Source of the DNA: Henckelia pumila
Lineage: Eukaryota; Streptophyta; Magnoliopsida; Lamiales; Gesneriaceae
Assembly: GCF_033568475.1 (NCBI RefSeq)
Contig: NC_133122.1
Location: 154,125,361 to 154,189,360 of the forward strand
Direction of reading: 5' to 3'
DNA: 64,000 nucleotides
The position numbers and the translations under genes were made by a program. Numbering within the stretch: the first letter of the stretch is position 1; the number at the start of each line of letters is the position of its first letter. The notes beneath the pieces were generated by a model. It did not search any database and had not been told where the DNA came from. It saw only the letters and a program-made list of their open reading frames with translations. Positions 34,458-43,928 of this stretch are shown here, piece by piece.

Positions 34458-34832
34458 ACGTATGTTGTTTTCGGAGGATGAAAACCTAGTGTTTATGGGA
34501 CATGGGCTAAAACACATGCTAAAGTCAACAAATTTAGTAGCGTTTTACATAAGTCATTTTCGAGTATAGAGGAAGAATTAAGAACTTTTGAGGTATATAT
34601 TGAGAAGCAACATCCAAGTACTTCTATCAAAGTTAGTGTCGAAGAAAGTTCATGTACAACTTTCTGTGCAAGCTCACAGAGAAAATCTATGCGAGATGAA
34701 AAAATAGATAAATTGAAAGATGTCGTGATCGATTTAGAAAATGAGAATCATAATCATGAATTGAAGGTTGAGGAGAAAGTGGATGAGCTAAAACAATTGT
34801 TTCAAGTGATGCATATGAATCACGATTGTTAG
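34458..34832 (+). pseudogene. Viroplasmin / RNase H1 N-terminal-like domain relic
   Basis: One + strand frame is open from about 34482 to the TAG at 34830-34832 and continues upstream past a single TGA at 34479. The N-terminal part has the features of the caulimovirus viroplasmin domain, which also occurs at the N-terminus of RNase H1 and in plant genes: YVVFGG, a KP, YGTW, VNKFSS, then KSF and an EE pair. The C-terminal half is a charged, coiled-coil-like stretch (Lys/Glu/Asp rich) ending in NHDC. It has no start codon near the domain, so it is a pseudogene or one exon of a spliced gene. Viral or host origin cannot be decided here. Confidence 0.65.
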
Positions 34833-34874
34833 AAAGTTGAAGACTTTATCGTATTTTTCCTTGTTCGTAGGTCT

Positions 34875-35085
34875 GCTATTTGTTCAAAGATTTTAGACCA
34901 TTGTAAATTTGTATGGCTTTGGTATTTGTTCGAAAATTTTAGACGATCATAAATGTGTATTGATTTGGTATTTATTCGAAGACTTTAGATGATCGTAAGT
35001 GTGTATTGATTTGCTAGCTATTTGAAAATTTTAGTTTATCGTAAGTGTGCACTGATTTGTTGTTTATTTGAAGACTTTTATCTCT
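34875..35085 (+). repeat. 46-47 bp minisatellite, about 4.5 units
   Basis: Units start at about 34875, 34922, 34968, 35014 and a partial one at 35060. They share TATTTGTTCGAAGACTTTAG, then GATCGTAAGTGTGTATTGATTTG, with scattered changes. It begins 40 bp after the relic's stop codon. No coding role is visible. Confidence 0.85.
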
Positions 35086-36042
35086 TTATTAATAACTCTA
35101 TGATCAAATATTTTTTCTTTCTTTTGGTTTAATTGCTGCATATCTGGTTCTTGTTATGGGTTAAGTTTCATGGCTTTTGGTTGTGTGTCGTGTTTGAAAT
35201 TCTATATTAAATGCGATGGGTAGTAAGCATTGAGACACTCTTATTAGTTCAAAATTTTTGTATGTAAGTTCAGGAATGATAACCACTAACCAAATTAAAG
35301 AATGTACTACAAAATAAATATATATAACATTATGTAATGAATATGATCTCACCATATATAATATTTTTGGAAAAATACAAAAGGCTTGGCCAAATAATGA
35401 AAACAAAATATAGTATTTATTAGATTAATTAATTAAAATTTGGCAATCTCAATAGTTCATCTAGTAAAATTACTAATGCTTGTGCAGTATACATATGAAG
35501 ACTACAATAGCTTGAGTACATGCTCGAGTGCAACCTCCCACACAATATCAATCTGGTCAACATTGATTGCCCCAACTTCATGAAACCCTTCAAAAATTTA
35601 TCAAAAAAAAAAAGAAGAAGAAAAAACCCTTCAAAAAAATGAACCGAACCACCAATAAGTGTAGTAACGAGATCATCAAAAAACTTAACAAAACTGAGTA
35701 TATACATCTCCTTGATCAACTGCATGTCACCATCCTCTTAAGCTGCAACCAATTGAAAAGGATAAAATATATGTCAACAATCAAGGCCAGAAACGAGATA
35801 CACAATCTACTATCCAAATCATGATTTGATATTTGAATAAATACAACTTATGATTCAATCAAGCTAAACTTGAGAGAATAAAAGAAAAAAAAATCTACTT
35901 GTAGAATCACTTGTAATGCAATATCGACTTACAATCTTCCTCTGCATTGACGGATCTGAAATGTCGACCATGTTTCAACTTTGTTGTAGATTAGTTTCAT
36001 TAAGATCTTCAAAACCACAAGATAAGCATTTATATGGGTACC
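35086..36042. other. Intergenic region
   Basis: Open frames on both strands (35429-35725 minus, 35567-35824 plus) cover an A-rich run near 35605-35630 and resemble no protein I know. I see no RNA gene or transposon ends. AAGGA at 36043-36047 is the left target-site copy of the next element. Confidence 0.5.
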
Positions 36043-36047
36043 AAGGA

Positions 36048-37074
36048 TGATGTGAATATCATAAAATGTGTACCCGGGGTGGGTAAGACCCCTGGATAAA
36101 AATAGCAGCAAGCTTCCTCGCCTCCTCATGAAGTTCCTCTACACACCAGAAACAAGGAAACTCGTCAATGGGGGCGCCGGAGGGGTTCTCCGGCATCGCC
36201 ACTCCGATGCTTAAGTTAGACTAAGATGTATGGAGTGGGCTTATGAGATTTAGAGAAATTGAGTGTGAATGTGATAGATGTAGAAGAACATAAATAGAAC
36301 ATACCTTATTCAGGCTAAGGAACCTGGTATTTATAGAGAACTCTTGAGGAAGAGTAATGATTGAATGGAATGAGTCTCCTGACAGCATTAAAGGTGACAA
36401 GATGTTTTCCGGAATTTCTGGACAATGCCCATGCCTATTCATTATTATTTTCTGCCACTGCTGGGTGGTGCCCATGCCGTGGGACCCACGTTCTGATCCT
36501 AGCCCGGGAAGGGTGCTCGGGAGGACGGGGTGCTCGAGGCCAGGGTGCTCCGGGTGACAGGGTGCTTGAGGCCAGGGTGCTCGGGGTGACAGGGTGCTCG
36601 AGGCCAGGGTGCTCGGGGTGACAGGGTGCTCGAGGCCAGGGTGCTCCGAGTGACAGGGTGCTCGAGACCAGGGTGCTCCAGGTGACAGGGTGCTCGAGGC
36701 CAGGGTGCTCCGGGCCAGGGGAAGACTCCTCCTGGCAAGGCAAGGGAAGAGACCTCTTGGCAAGGGAAGGGAGAACACCTCTTGTCAAGGGAAGGGACCT
36801 CTTGGCAAGGGAAGGGAGGACACCTCTTGGCAAGGCAAGACTCCTCCTGGCAAGGGAAGGGAGGACACCTCTTGTCAATGGAAGGGAGCACCTGACAATG
36901 GAAGGGAAGACAGCCTTTGGAAAGGGAAGGCAAGGCAAGGCTCCTTCCTATTTCGCTTGGGCTCTACTTCTTCCCGGTCTTCTTTTGCCCATCAATCTAG
37001 AAACAATCCCGCATCTGGGCTCTTGACATTCACTCGGGTTTGGTGATAACCCGAGATATGTCACCGGGGTATCA
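36048..37074 (-). repeat. 3' LTR of element D, with U3 tandem repeats
   Basis: 1027 bp. A TATA box is seen on the minus strand at 36328-36335. Upstream of it in minus orientation are about six 33-bp units built from GGGTGCTCGAGGCCAG and GTGCTCGGGGTGACAG (about 36530-36720). A second array follows of AAGGGAAGGGAGGACACC-type units (about 36725-36930). Because 33 is a multiple of 3, long fake frames appear on both strands with 11-residue periodicity. I do not call them genes. Confidence 0.9.
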
Positions 37075-37240
37075 CCACTCATCCCAAATATAGTCGGGCT
37101 AGGACCTGCTCCGCTATCTCGAAAAAACTAGTCTCCTAACTCGAGTGACATGCTATAGCCTCCCTCCTGAACTCTCAAGTAAATGCAGAGCCTCAAACCC
37201 CCTGGAATTACAAGAGAGGTGCCAGAGCGTAGACTACCCT

Positions 37241-38100
37241 GGGATTTTAAATAGATGCCAGGGGGCTGCCCTGGACTTTGAGTAGGTGCCATGGGGCTGC
37301 CATGGACTTTAAATGAGTACCAGGGTGGTAGATCGTCTGGGTTTAAATGTCATGGGGCTGCCATGGGCTTTGAGGACCAGGGTGGCAGATCACCTGAGTT
37401 TAAACGCCATGGGGCTGCCATGGGCTTTGAGTACCAGGGTGGTAGATCACCTGGGTTGAGGACCAGGGTGGCAGATCACCTGGGTTTAAACGCCATGGGG
37501 CTGCCATGGGCTTTGAGTACCAGGGTGGTAGATCACCTGGGTTTAAATGCCATGGGGCTGCCATGGGCTTTGAGGACCAGGGTGGCAGATCACCTGGGTT
37601 TAAACGCCATGGGGCTGCCATGGGCTTTGAGTACCAGGGTGGTAGATCACTGGGTTTAAATTCCATGGGGCTGCCATGGGCTTTAAGTACTAGGGTGATA
37701 GATCACCTGGGTTTCAATGTGCCAGGGTGGTAGATCACTTGGATTTAAATGCCATGGGGCTGCCATGGGCTTTGAGTACCAGGGTGGTAGATCACCTGGG
37801 TTTTAATGTGTCAGGGTGGTAGATCACCTGGATTTAAATACCATGGGGCTGCCATGGGCTTTGAGTACCAGGGTGGTAGATCACCTGGGTTTTAATGCCA
37901 TGGGGCTGCCATGGTCTTTGAGTACTAGGGTGGTAGATCACTTGAGTTTAAATGCCATGGGGCTGCTATGAGTTTTGAGTACCAGGGTGGTAGATCACCT
38001 GGGTTTTAATTGCTCGTGAATTACGACGGGCTTGCGTACCAGGGTGGTAGATCACCTGAGTTTTTTGGTGCCAGGGTGGTGGATCACCTGGGTTTTATGG
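37241..38100 (+). repeat. 57-bp minisatellite inside element D
   Basis: About 13 units of CATGGGGCTGCCATGGGC, then TTTGAGTACCAGGGTGG, then TAGATCACCTGGGTTTAAATG. CATGGGG starts at 37351, 37408, 37494, 37551, 37608 and so on, a 57-bp period with one 29-bp partial unit. Some units read GAGGACC where others read GAGTACC, with an alternating pattern. The unit is 19 codons, so frames stay open in both directions (for example + strand 37291-37659), but units decay downstream and no start or domain supports a protein. Confidence 0.92.
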
Positions 38101-38929
38101 TGAATATATCAAGGTCTTACTGCTAGATTGCAAGCCCGATCTGTAAAAATATTCAAGCCAAAATACAAAGGAATAGAAATCCGATACAACACTTATAAAT
38201 TTAAATGCATAACAGCAAAATGAGAAATTTGTAGTAAAATATCCCAATTCCAAGCGTATAAAATCCCGAGTCTATGGAATATATTCCAACATGATTTGCT
38301 CTTATGCCATTGTATAATGGTAAGAAACATCCAAAGTCAAAATATTCAATTTTAGCCATAGCTCCTAAAAGTCTTATGCAAATTCATTTCACATATCAAA
38401 GTCCCTGTACGCATGGCAATGAATCTCCAAGGATTCGTGTACTTTACATCTGCTGGCATTTAATTGATTTACAAAATTGAATATGAGAAGCTATCCTCGT
38501 TAGTGGGTATTTTGCAAATCATGTAAACAAAATCATATTGAATAAAATATTACTTGACCCATTACGGAGCCTTATTTCTCAATCTAACCAACATATCCCC
38601 TCACATAATCACTAGTTCCAGTAGGAATAATTAATACACCATTCCAACACAAGTACCCATCATCACATGAAACGTGTTTAAATTAGCAAACTCAGATTCA
38701 TGTTCTTTTCACGTAATATTTGAATAAATTTATATGATATGAAATCGATACTTATCTCGCCCCGGGAATAAGAGCCGGGTTCTTAGGATTCAGTGAACGA
38801 GAGAAAGTTCGGCTTCCTTCATGCGCCTATCTCAAGTCCGAGGACCCGATTTCTTCCAATCCAAAATGCCGACATATTTATGTCATACTTTAATATTTGC
38901 AGATCCACTTGCCTCCTCCCCACCCATTT
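38101..38929. other. Interior of element D without recognised genes
   Basis: AT-richer sequence followed from about 38750 by a block starting near TATCTCGCCCCGGGAATAAG. That block has a diverged copy at about 39830-39960. No retrotransposon domain was found in six frames. Confidence 0.55.
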
Positions 38930-39433
38930 TTATTCTCTCACCATCCTCTCACGTCATATCCCACTCCCAGACCTCACCATGTCCAGCAACCCCGACTTCC
39001 TCATGCCATAAAAAATTCCAACACTTCCGTGTGGTTTGGAAACATCCGAGCGTTCTTCCCAGTACTACGGGTCGCCGAGAATGAGAAGGCCCCGAAATCC
39101 CGTGCTTCCCGGGCAAGTTATGCGGGAGAGTGCAAAGAGGCTGGTTCGGGTGATTCGTTGCATCGAGTCCCGTAAGGCCGAACTCCATCTCGGGCGTGTA
39201 GCCCTTGCGCCACCAAGTCCAGTCCCCTGCTCATAGACTATACTATGGTCTTGAAGTACAAGCTCTCGAGTCGCGGTAAGACCAGTGGCGCCTGCGCAAA
39301 TCACAGTCACCACTATGATCCCCGACGTGGATGCAGACCGTAGCCCAGAAGGAGGATGCCGATACCTCCAATCTTCCCGAGCGGAATTATATGGTGGCTG
39401 CCAGGACCTTTGGTATTGAACCTCATGAAGCAT
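38930..39433 (-). pseudogene. Captured flavin-containing monooxygenase (FMO) fragment
   Basis: The minus-strand frame from 39433 has VTVICAGATGLTATRELVLQ followed by DHSIVYEQGTGLGG. This is the N-terminal FAD-binding Rossmann segment of plant FMOs (family pattern VAVIGAGAAGL, then ARELR and VYEQ, then GG); here the first Gly of GxGxxG is Cys. Further on, pieces in two frames match the next FMO region: FGLTGLDATNHPNQPLCTLP, like the GLDP...HSSLYxSL segment, and FPNHTEVLEFF, like FPGHxEVLxYL. At least one frameshift separates them, and only about 160 of some 450-500 residues are present. Uninterrupted homology across more than 400 bp suggests one large exon or a cDNA-derived piece. It lies inside an LTR element, hence gene capture. 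Confidence 0.68.
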
Positions 39434-40529
39434 CCGGGTTGGATGTCTCCCCGGCGGAGATATTCCATTCGGGCGACCTACAAGGCCACCCCCGTATGGA
39501 CCCGTCCGACGTCGTCTCTGCTTCTCATAACTTCGGTGGTTTGTGCGGCGCCGAGCCCATGGCAGTTCTGCACCCGGGTTTTGCTTGGGTCATGGCTCGG
39601 CTTGTGAGGTTGTCATAAGAATCGGCTCACGGGTTCAGTGCTCTCTGCGAGGGGACACGGTCACTCTATAGACAAGTTATGCCTAACAACAGAGTCGTCG
39701 TACAGATAAATGGCTCCAGCGGGTGAAGAGACGACGATGGTGAATACGGAACCCGACCATGGATCCGAGAATTAGGGGCTCAATTAGGCTTGGTATTAGT
39801 TCTTTCTTCTTTCCTGTTCCTTGCCCGGTTATCTTGTCTCGGGATATTAGCTGGGTTCTCGGGACTTAGAAAATGCAAGGAAAATCGGCTTTCTCTCTGT
39901 ATCCATCTCAAGACCAGTGGGTCTGATTGTTTCCAACCAAGCTAACAAGATATTCACGCCCGGCCCCCTGACATCGGGCTCCAAAATATGCAATACGATC
40001 GTGTTGGGTTCCCTCGAATTGAACACCGGTCATCACCACGACCAACTCCAACCCACTCAAGTGCCGCAGGAAACCAAGAACACTTTTAGGAGCAAACAAT
40101 ACACACCTGGAGCAAGAAACCAAACACTAGATGTGTAGCTGCTATGAAACTCAGCTGGGAATATTGAGACACCAAAACCAGTCACAAAACACTCCAAATT
40201 CGAGCTCAATGTGCTTCAGAACAGCAGAAATTCGAAACTCAAAATTCCAACAAACAAGAAACCAAATTTGCGCCGAAATGGAATCATAGTCGCACATCTT
40301 TTCCTAGAAACCAGCAGCTCTCGAGTCTTCAACCTATCGAGCAACAGAAGATTTGGCCATGTTGGGGATGTTAAAATCGAGAGTGGGGCAGGCAGTAGAA
40401 ATCGATTCAAGATGTTTAAGAAAAGCAGCAAAACATCAATGGATGGAGCCGAGAAATCTCAAAGTTGCGCTTCTTTTCTTTCGAACGAAGTAGAAAGAGA
40501 GAAATTCAATCAACGCCTCAGACTCAATT
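39434..40529. other. Unidentified interior of element D next to the PBS
   Basis: GC-richer than the flanks, with overlapping short frames (+ 39331-39618, + 40211-40555). I do not recognise any of them, and I find no gag motif such as a CCHC knuckle. Some of this may be more captured host DNA. The block at about 39830-39960 is a diverged copy of that at 38755-38890. Confidence 0.5.
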
Positions 40530-40546
40530 TCTCACAGACGGCGCCA
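40530..40546 (-). other. Primer binding site of element D
   Basis: The minus strand reads TGGCGCCGTCTGTGAGA one base after the LTR end. TGGCGCCG is a usual start of the primer site in several plant gypsy lineages. It shows that the right LTR is the 5' LTR. Confidence 0.8.
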
Positions 40547-40547
40547 A

Positions 40548-41585
40548 TGATGTGAATATCATAAAATGTGTACCCGGGGTGGGTAAGACCCCGGGATAAA
40601 AATAGCAGCAAGCTTCCTCGCCTCGTCGTGAAGTTACTCTACACACCAAAAACAAGGAAACTCGTCAATGGGGGCGCCGGAGAGATTCTCCGGCGTCGCC
40701 ACTCCGATGCTTAAGTTAGACTAAGATGTATGGAGTGGGCTATGAGATTTAGAGAAATTGAGTGTGAATGTAATAGATGTAGAAGAACGTAAATAGAACA
40801 TACCTTAGTCAGGCTAAGGAACCTGGTATTTATAGAGAACTCTTGAGAAAGAGTAATGATTGATGGGTCTCCTGACAGCATTAAAGGTGACAAGATGTTT
40901 TCCGCAATTTCTGGACAATGCCCATGCATATTCATTATTATTTTCTGCCACTACTGGGTAGTGCCCATGCCGTGGGATCCACGTTCTGATCCTAGCCCGG
41001 GAAGGGTGCTCGGGAGGACGGGGTGCTCGAGGCCAGGGTGCTCCGGGTGACAGGGTTCTTGAGGCCAGGTGCTCGGGGTGACAGGGTGCTCGAGGCCAGG
41101 GTGCTCGGGGTGACAGGGTGCTCGGGGTGACAGGGTGCTCGAGGCCAGGGTGCTCCGAGTGACAGTGTGCTCGAGGCCAGGGTGCTCCGGGTGACAGGAT
41201 GCTCGAGGCCAGGGTGCTCGGGGCCAGGGGAAGACTCCTCCTGGCAAGGCAAGAGAAGAGACCTCTTGGCAAGGGAAGGGAGGACACCTCTTGTCAAGGG
41301 AAGAGACCTCTTGGCAAGGGAAGGGAGGACACCTCTTGGCAAGGCAAGACTCCTCCTGGCAAGGGAAGGGAGGACACCTCTTGTCAAGGGAAGGGAGCAC
41401 CTGGCAAGGGAAGGGAAGGCAACCTTTGGCAAGGCAAGGCAAAGCAAGGCAAGGCTCCTCCCTTCGCTTGGACTCTACTTCTTCCCGGTCTTCTTTTGCC
41501 CATCAATCTAGAAACCATTCCGCATCCGGGCTCTTGACAACCACTCGGGTTTGATGATAACCCGGGATATTTCACCGGGGTATCA
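40548..41585 (-). repeat. 5' LTR of element D
   Basis: 1038 bp, a copy of 36048-37074 with clear divergence: base changes throughout, different numbers and order of the 33-bp units, and small indels. TATA box on the minus strand at 40827-40834. This divergence makes element D clearly older than the element at 10730-14996. Confidence 0.9.
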
Positions 41586-41590
41586 AAGGA

Positions 41591-42446
41591 CATGAAAAAA
41601 ATGCTCACAAAGTTAGGCAACTAACTATGCAGATAACAATAAAAAAAAAACAATAAATCATTGCAAAACAAAGGAACTCCTATAAAATACAAGAATTCAC
41701 GAAACCGACTAGTTTCGAGAAAACTCCCTTAACTAAAAGAATTTTGAAAAAACCAACGCAATTGAGAGATCAATTCATATGAGAGGAAATGGATCAATCC
41801 AAATCAATTTAAATCGAAACAAGTCACATAGTTTGTTTCAAATCTCTTCTTCGAAATTCAACGCAAAATGATGCTATGAGAGCTCAATTCACCCAGAAAT
41901 TCACATATGGCATACATTCTAGTGCGGGTATTAGATTCCACACAAAATCAAAAACATAATTTTTACACCACCTCAGATTTATTATTTCAGATTTTTTAAA
42001 AAAAAACAAAAAATCTACCTCGAGAAGCTGAGACAGCGTGCAACTCTAATATCGAGCAACATACGGTTATTATCATTGTATCCCTAATTTTTTTTAAAAA
42101 ATGTGAAAGAGATCAATTTTCAAACAATTTTAGTCTTCTTTACCATTTTTTTTTTACTTTGAATGAATGAGATTCTCAAACTGATATGAGAATAAATTCA
42201 TCGGATTACGTGAATATAAGTTTGCATTACTTTTCTGCATTTCAAACACACAAATAAATGCAAGATACTATAGATTTATCGATATATATTAACCCAAGGG
42301 AAAAATATTAACACAAATATTTTGTATGGATTTATTTTAAAAATATACCAAACTTTATTTTTAAAAATTAATTTGGATTCTTATATTTTTTTAATATTCG
42401 AATTTGAATTGGTAAAAAAACAAAAAGAAAAACTAGAATCCGAGAA
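41591..42446. other. Intergenic region between element D and gypsy E
   Basis: AT-rich sequence with no gene or repeat end that I can support. ATCAA at 42447-42451 is the left target copy of the next element. Confidence 0.6.
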
Positions 42447-42451
42447 ATCAA

Positions 42452-43792
42452 TGTAGTGACCCTTACCCGGATCACCTACTAAACAGAACTTAGGCATGCA
42501 ATTAACTTAATAAAGCAGATATCAGAATAAAACTGCGGAATCCATAAACATTATACAATCCCAAGTAAAAGAATCTGTAATTTATCCAATAATATACAAC
42601 CAAATCGAATAGCTGTATAAACCCAAACAACGGCAATAAAACCTAGACGAAGTTCCAACTGGCCAACCACTGACTAGCCTCTCCTGGATCCACCCTCCTC
42701 GTCCAATCGCAAACCTGCCCCATGGAATAGGGTGTCCAGAAAATACAGAGTACGAGACGTGAGCATAAAACGCTCAGTACGAGAGTATGAGTATACATGC
42801 ATGCAAAGTGAACTCCCTATAGACTCGAGGTCAAGGATCAGATAACAGAGACAGACCGGGCCCTGGTATGTAGCACGCTGTGCCGTCGCTTCAGGAGGTG
42901 GCTTCCATACCGAGATAACCGTGGATACGCCGGACCCAAATCGATGGAAGTCCATCCACTAACAGGATAGGGTACAACCCTACTAACAGACATCTCGAAA
43001 GAGATACAACAAGATGCAAATGAATGCAGCATAATATCATGGCATATAAATCATGCAGTCACATAATACATGCATACTCAGTCAGGATATCTCGAACAGT
43101 ACTTTCGTACCTCAAAACAGTGCAAGCTCTACCAACTCTAGGTCCACGCCTATAGTCTGCTCTACACTGTCAAATGATACTACTATCATTAAAGTGCTCT
43201 AAAAGCCTTAACTAAGCTATTGCATACTCCTAAATATTTATAGGAAGCAAAAGCTATACCTTCGTCCGTCGTTAGCCCTTTGATGTCGATGCCTCCAGAA
43301 CTTGGGCACAACTCCGCTACGACTACTGAACGCCTCGCCGACCTCCGGACCAAGCCTAATAAGAATAGAACAGCTCCAAAAGGACTAGAATGGAAAGGAG
43401 AACTCGGAATTGGCAAATGAAAGTGAAGTCTCGGCCTTCTATTTATAGACAACGATCGGAACTTCCGATCCTTGATCAGAACGTCCGAACCCCGATCGGA
43501 ACGTCCGATCCTGCCATCGGAGCTTCCGAAGATCCTGATCTACCACGTGTCAAAATATCACTTGTTGACTCCGGATAGGGGTGATCGGAGCTTCCGGTCC
43601 TGATCGGAGCTTCCGATCCAACCACACGTCATGCCTGACGTAATAACATCGGTGCCTCCGATCGCTCATCGGAGCTTCCGATCCTGTTCGGAGCTTCCGA
43701 TCGTGCCTTCGGAGCTTCCGATCCGTCCGATACCCAATTGAATTAATTAGCATTAATCCTTTAATTACTCAATTAGGGCACGGGCTACTACA
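42452..43792 (-). repeat. 3' LTR of gypsy E
   Basis: 1341 bp. On the minus strand U3 comes first: it carries about ten copies of a 16-18 bp dyad (about 43455-43735), then the TATA box CTATAAATAG at 43438-43447. The same arrangement is in the other LTR. Confidence 0.95.
43455..43735. repeat. Cluster of imperfect dyads in U3 of gypsy E (3' LTR)
   Basis: About ten copies of forms such as GATCGGAACTTCCGATC, GATCGGAACGTCCGATC and CATCGGAGCTTCCGATC, irregularly spaced. Each is close to self-complementary (GATCGGAAG... versus its reverse). They lie directly upstream of the LTR TATA box (43438-43447, minus strand), the usual place for enhancer elements. The second LTR has the same cluster at about 49413-49693. 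Confidence 0.9.
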
Positions 43793-43928
43793 TTCTCCCC
43801 CACTTAAGATATTTCGTCCTCGAAATAAGATCTTAAGTACCGAATGCAAATACAGAAATCAGAAACATTCTTTATTCAAATCAAACGTTTACAGAGTTTG
43901 CAACTGAATACAACTCGAAGAATTGAAA

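Larger units (their letters stand above)
36048..41585 (-). mobile_element. Non-autonomous LTR retrotransposon with captured gene fragment (element D)
   Basis: Direct LTRs lie at 36048-37074 and 40548-41585, both starting TGATGTGAATATC and ending GGGGTATCA. The perfect duplication AAGGA is at 36043-36047 and 41586-41590. The PBS next to the right LTR puts the element on the minus strand. The 3.5-kb interior has no gag or pol domain that I can find. Instead it holds a 57-bp minisatellite, a flavin-monooxygenase-like fragment (38930-39433) and unidentified GC-richer sequence. The parent is probably a gypsy Tat/Athila-type element (TGGCGCC primer site), by inference. It would need a helper to move. 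Confidence 0.9.

Noticed and set aside
35429-35824. Overlapping 98- and 85-codon frames on both strands
   Set aside because: Both cross an A-rich run and show no domain, splice or codon-use support.
36221-36938. Long overlapping open frames of 144-185 codons on the minus strand with Pro/Ser/Leu repeats
   Set aside because: Frames come from 33-bp and purine-rich tandem repeats whose period is a multiple of three, in LTR U3 sequence. The other LTR (40814-41447) shows the same artefact.
37291-37659. 122-codon + strand ORF with 19-residue repeats
   Set aside because: A by-product of the 57-bp minisatellite; frames are also open on the other strand, and there is no leader, domain or conservation.
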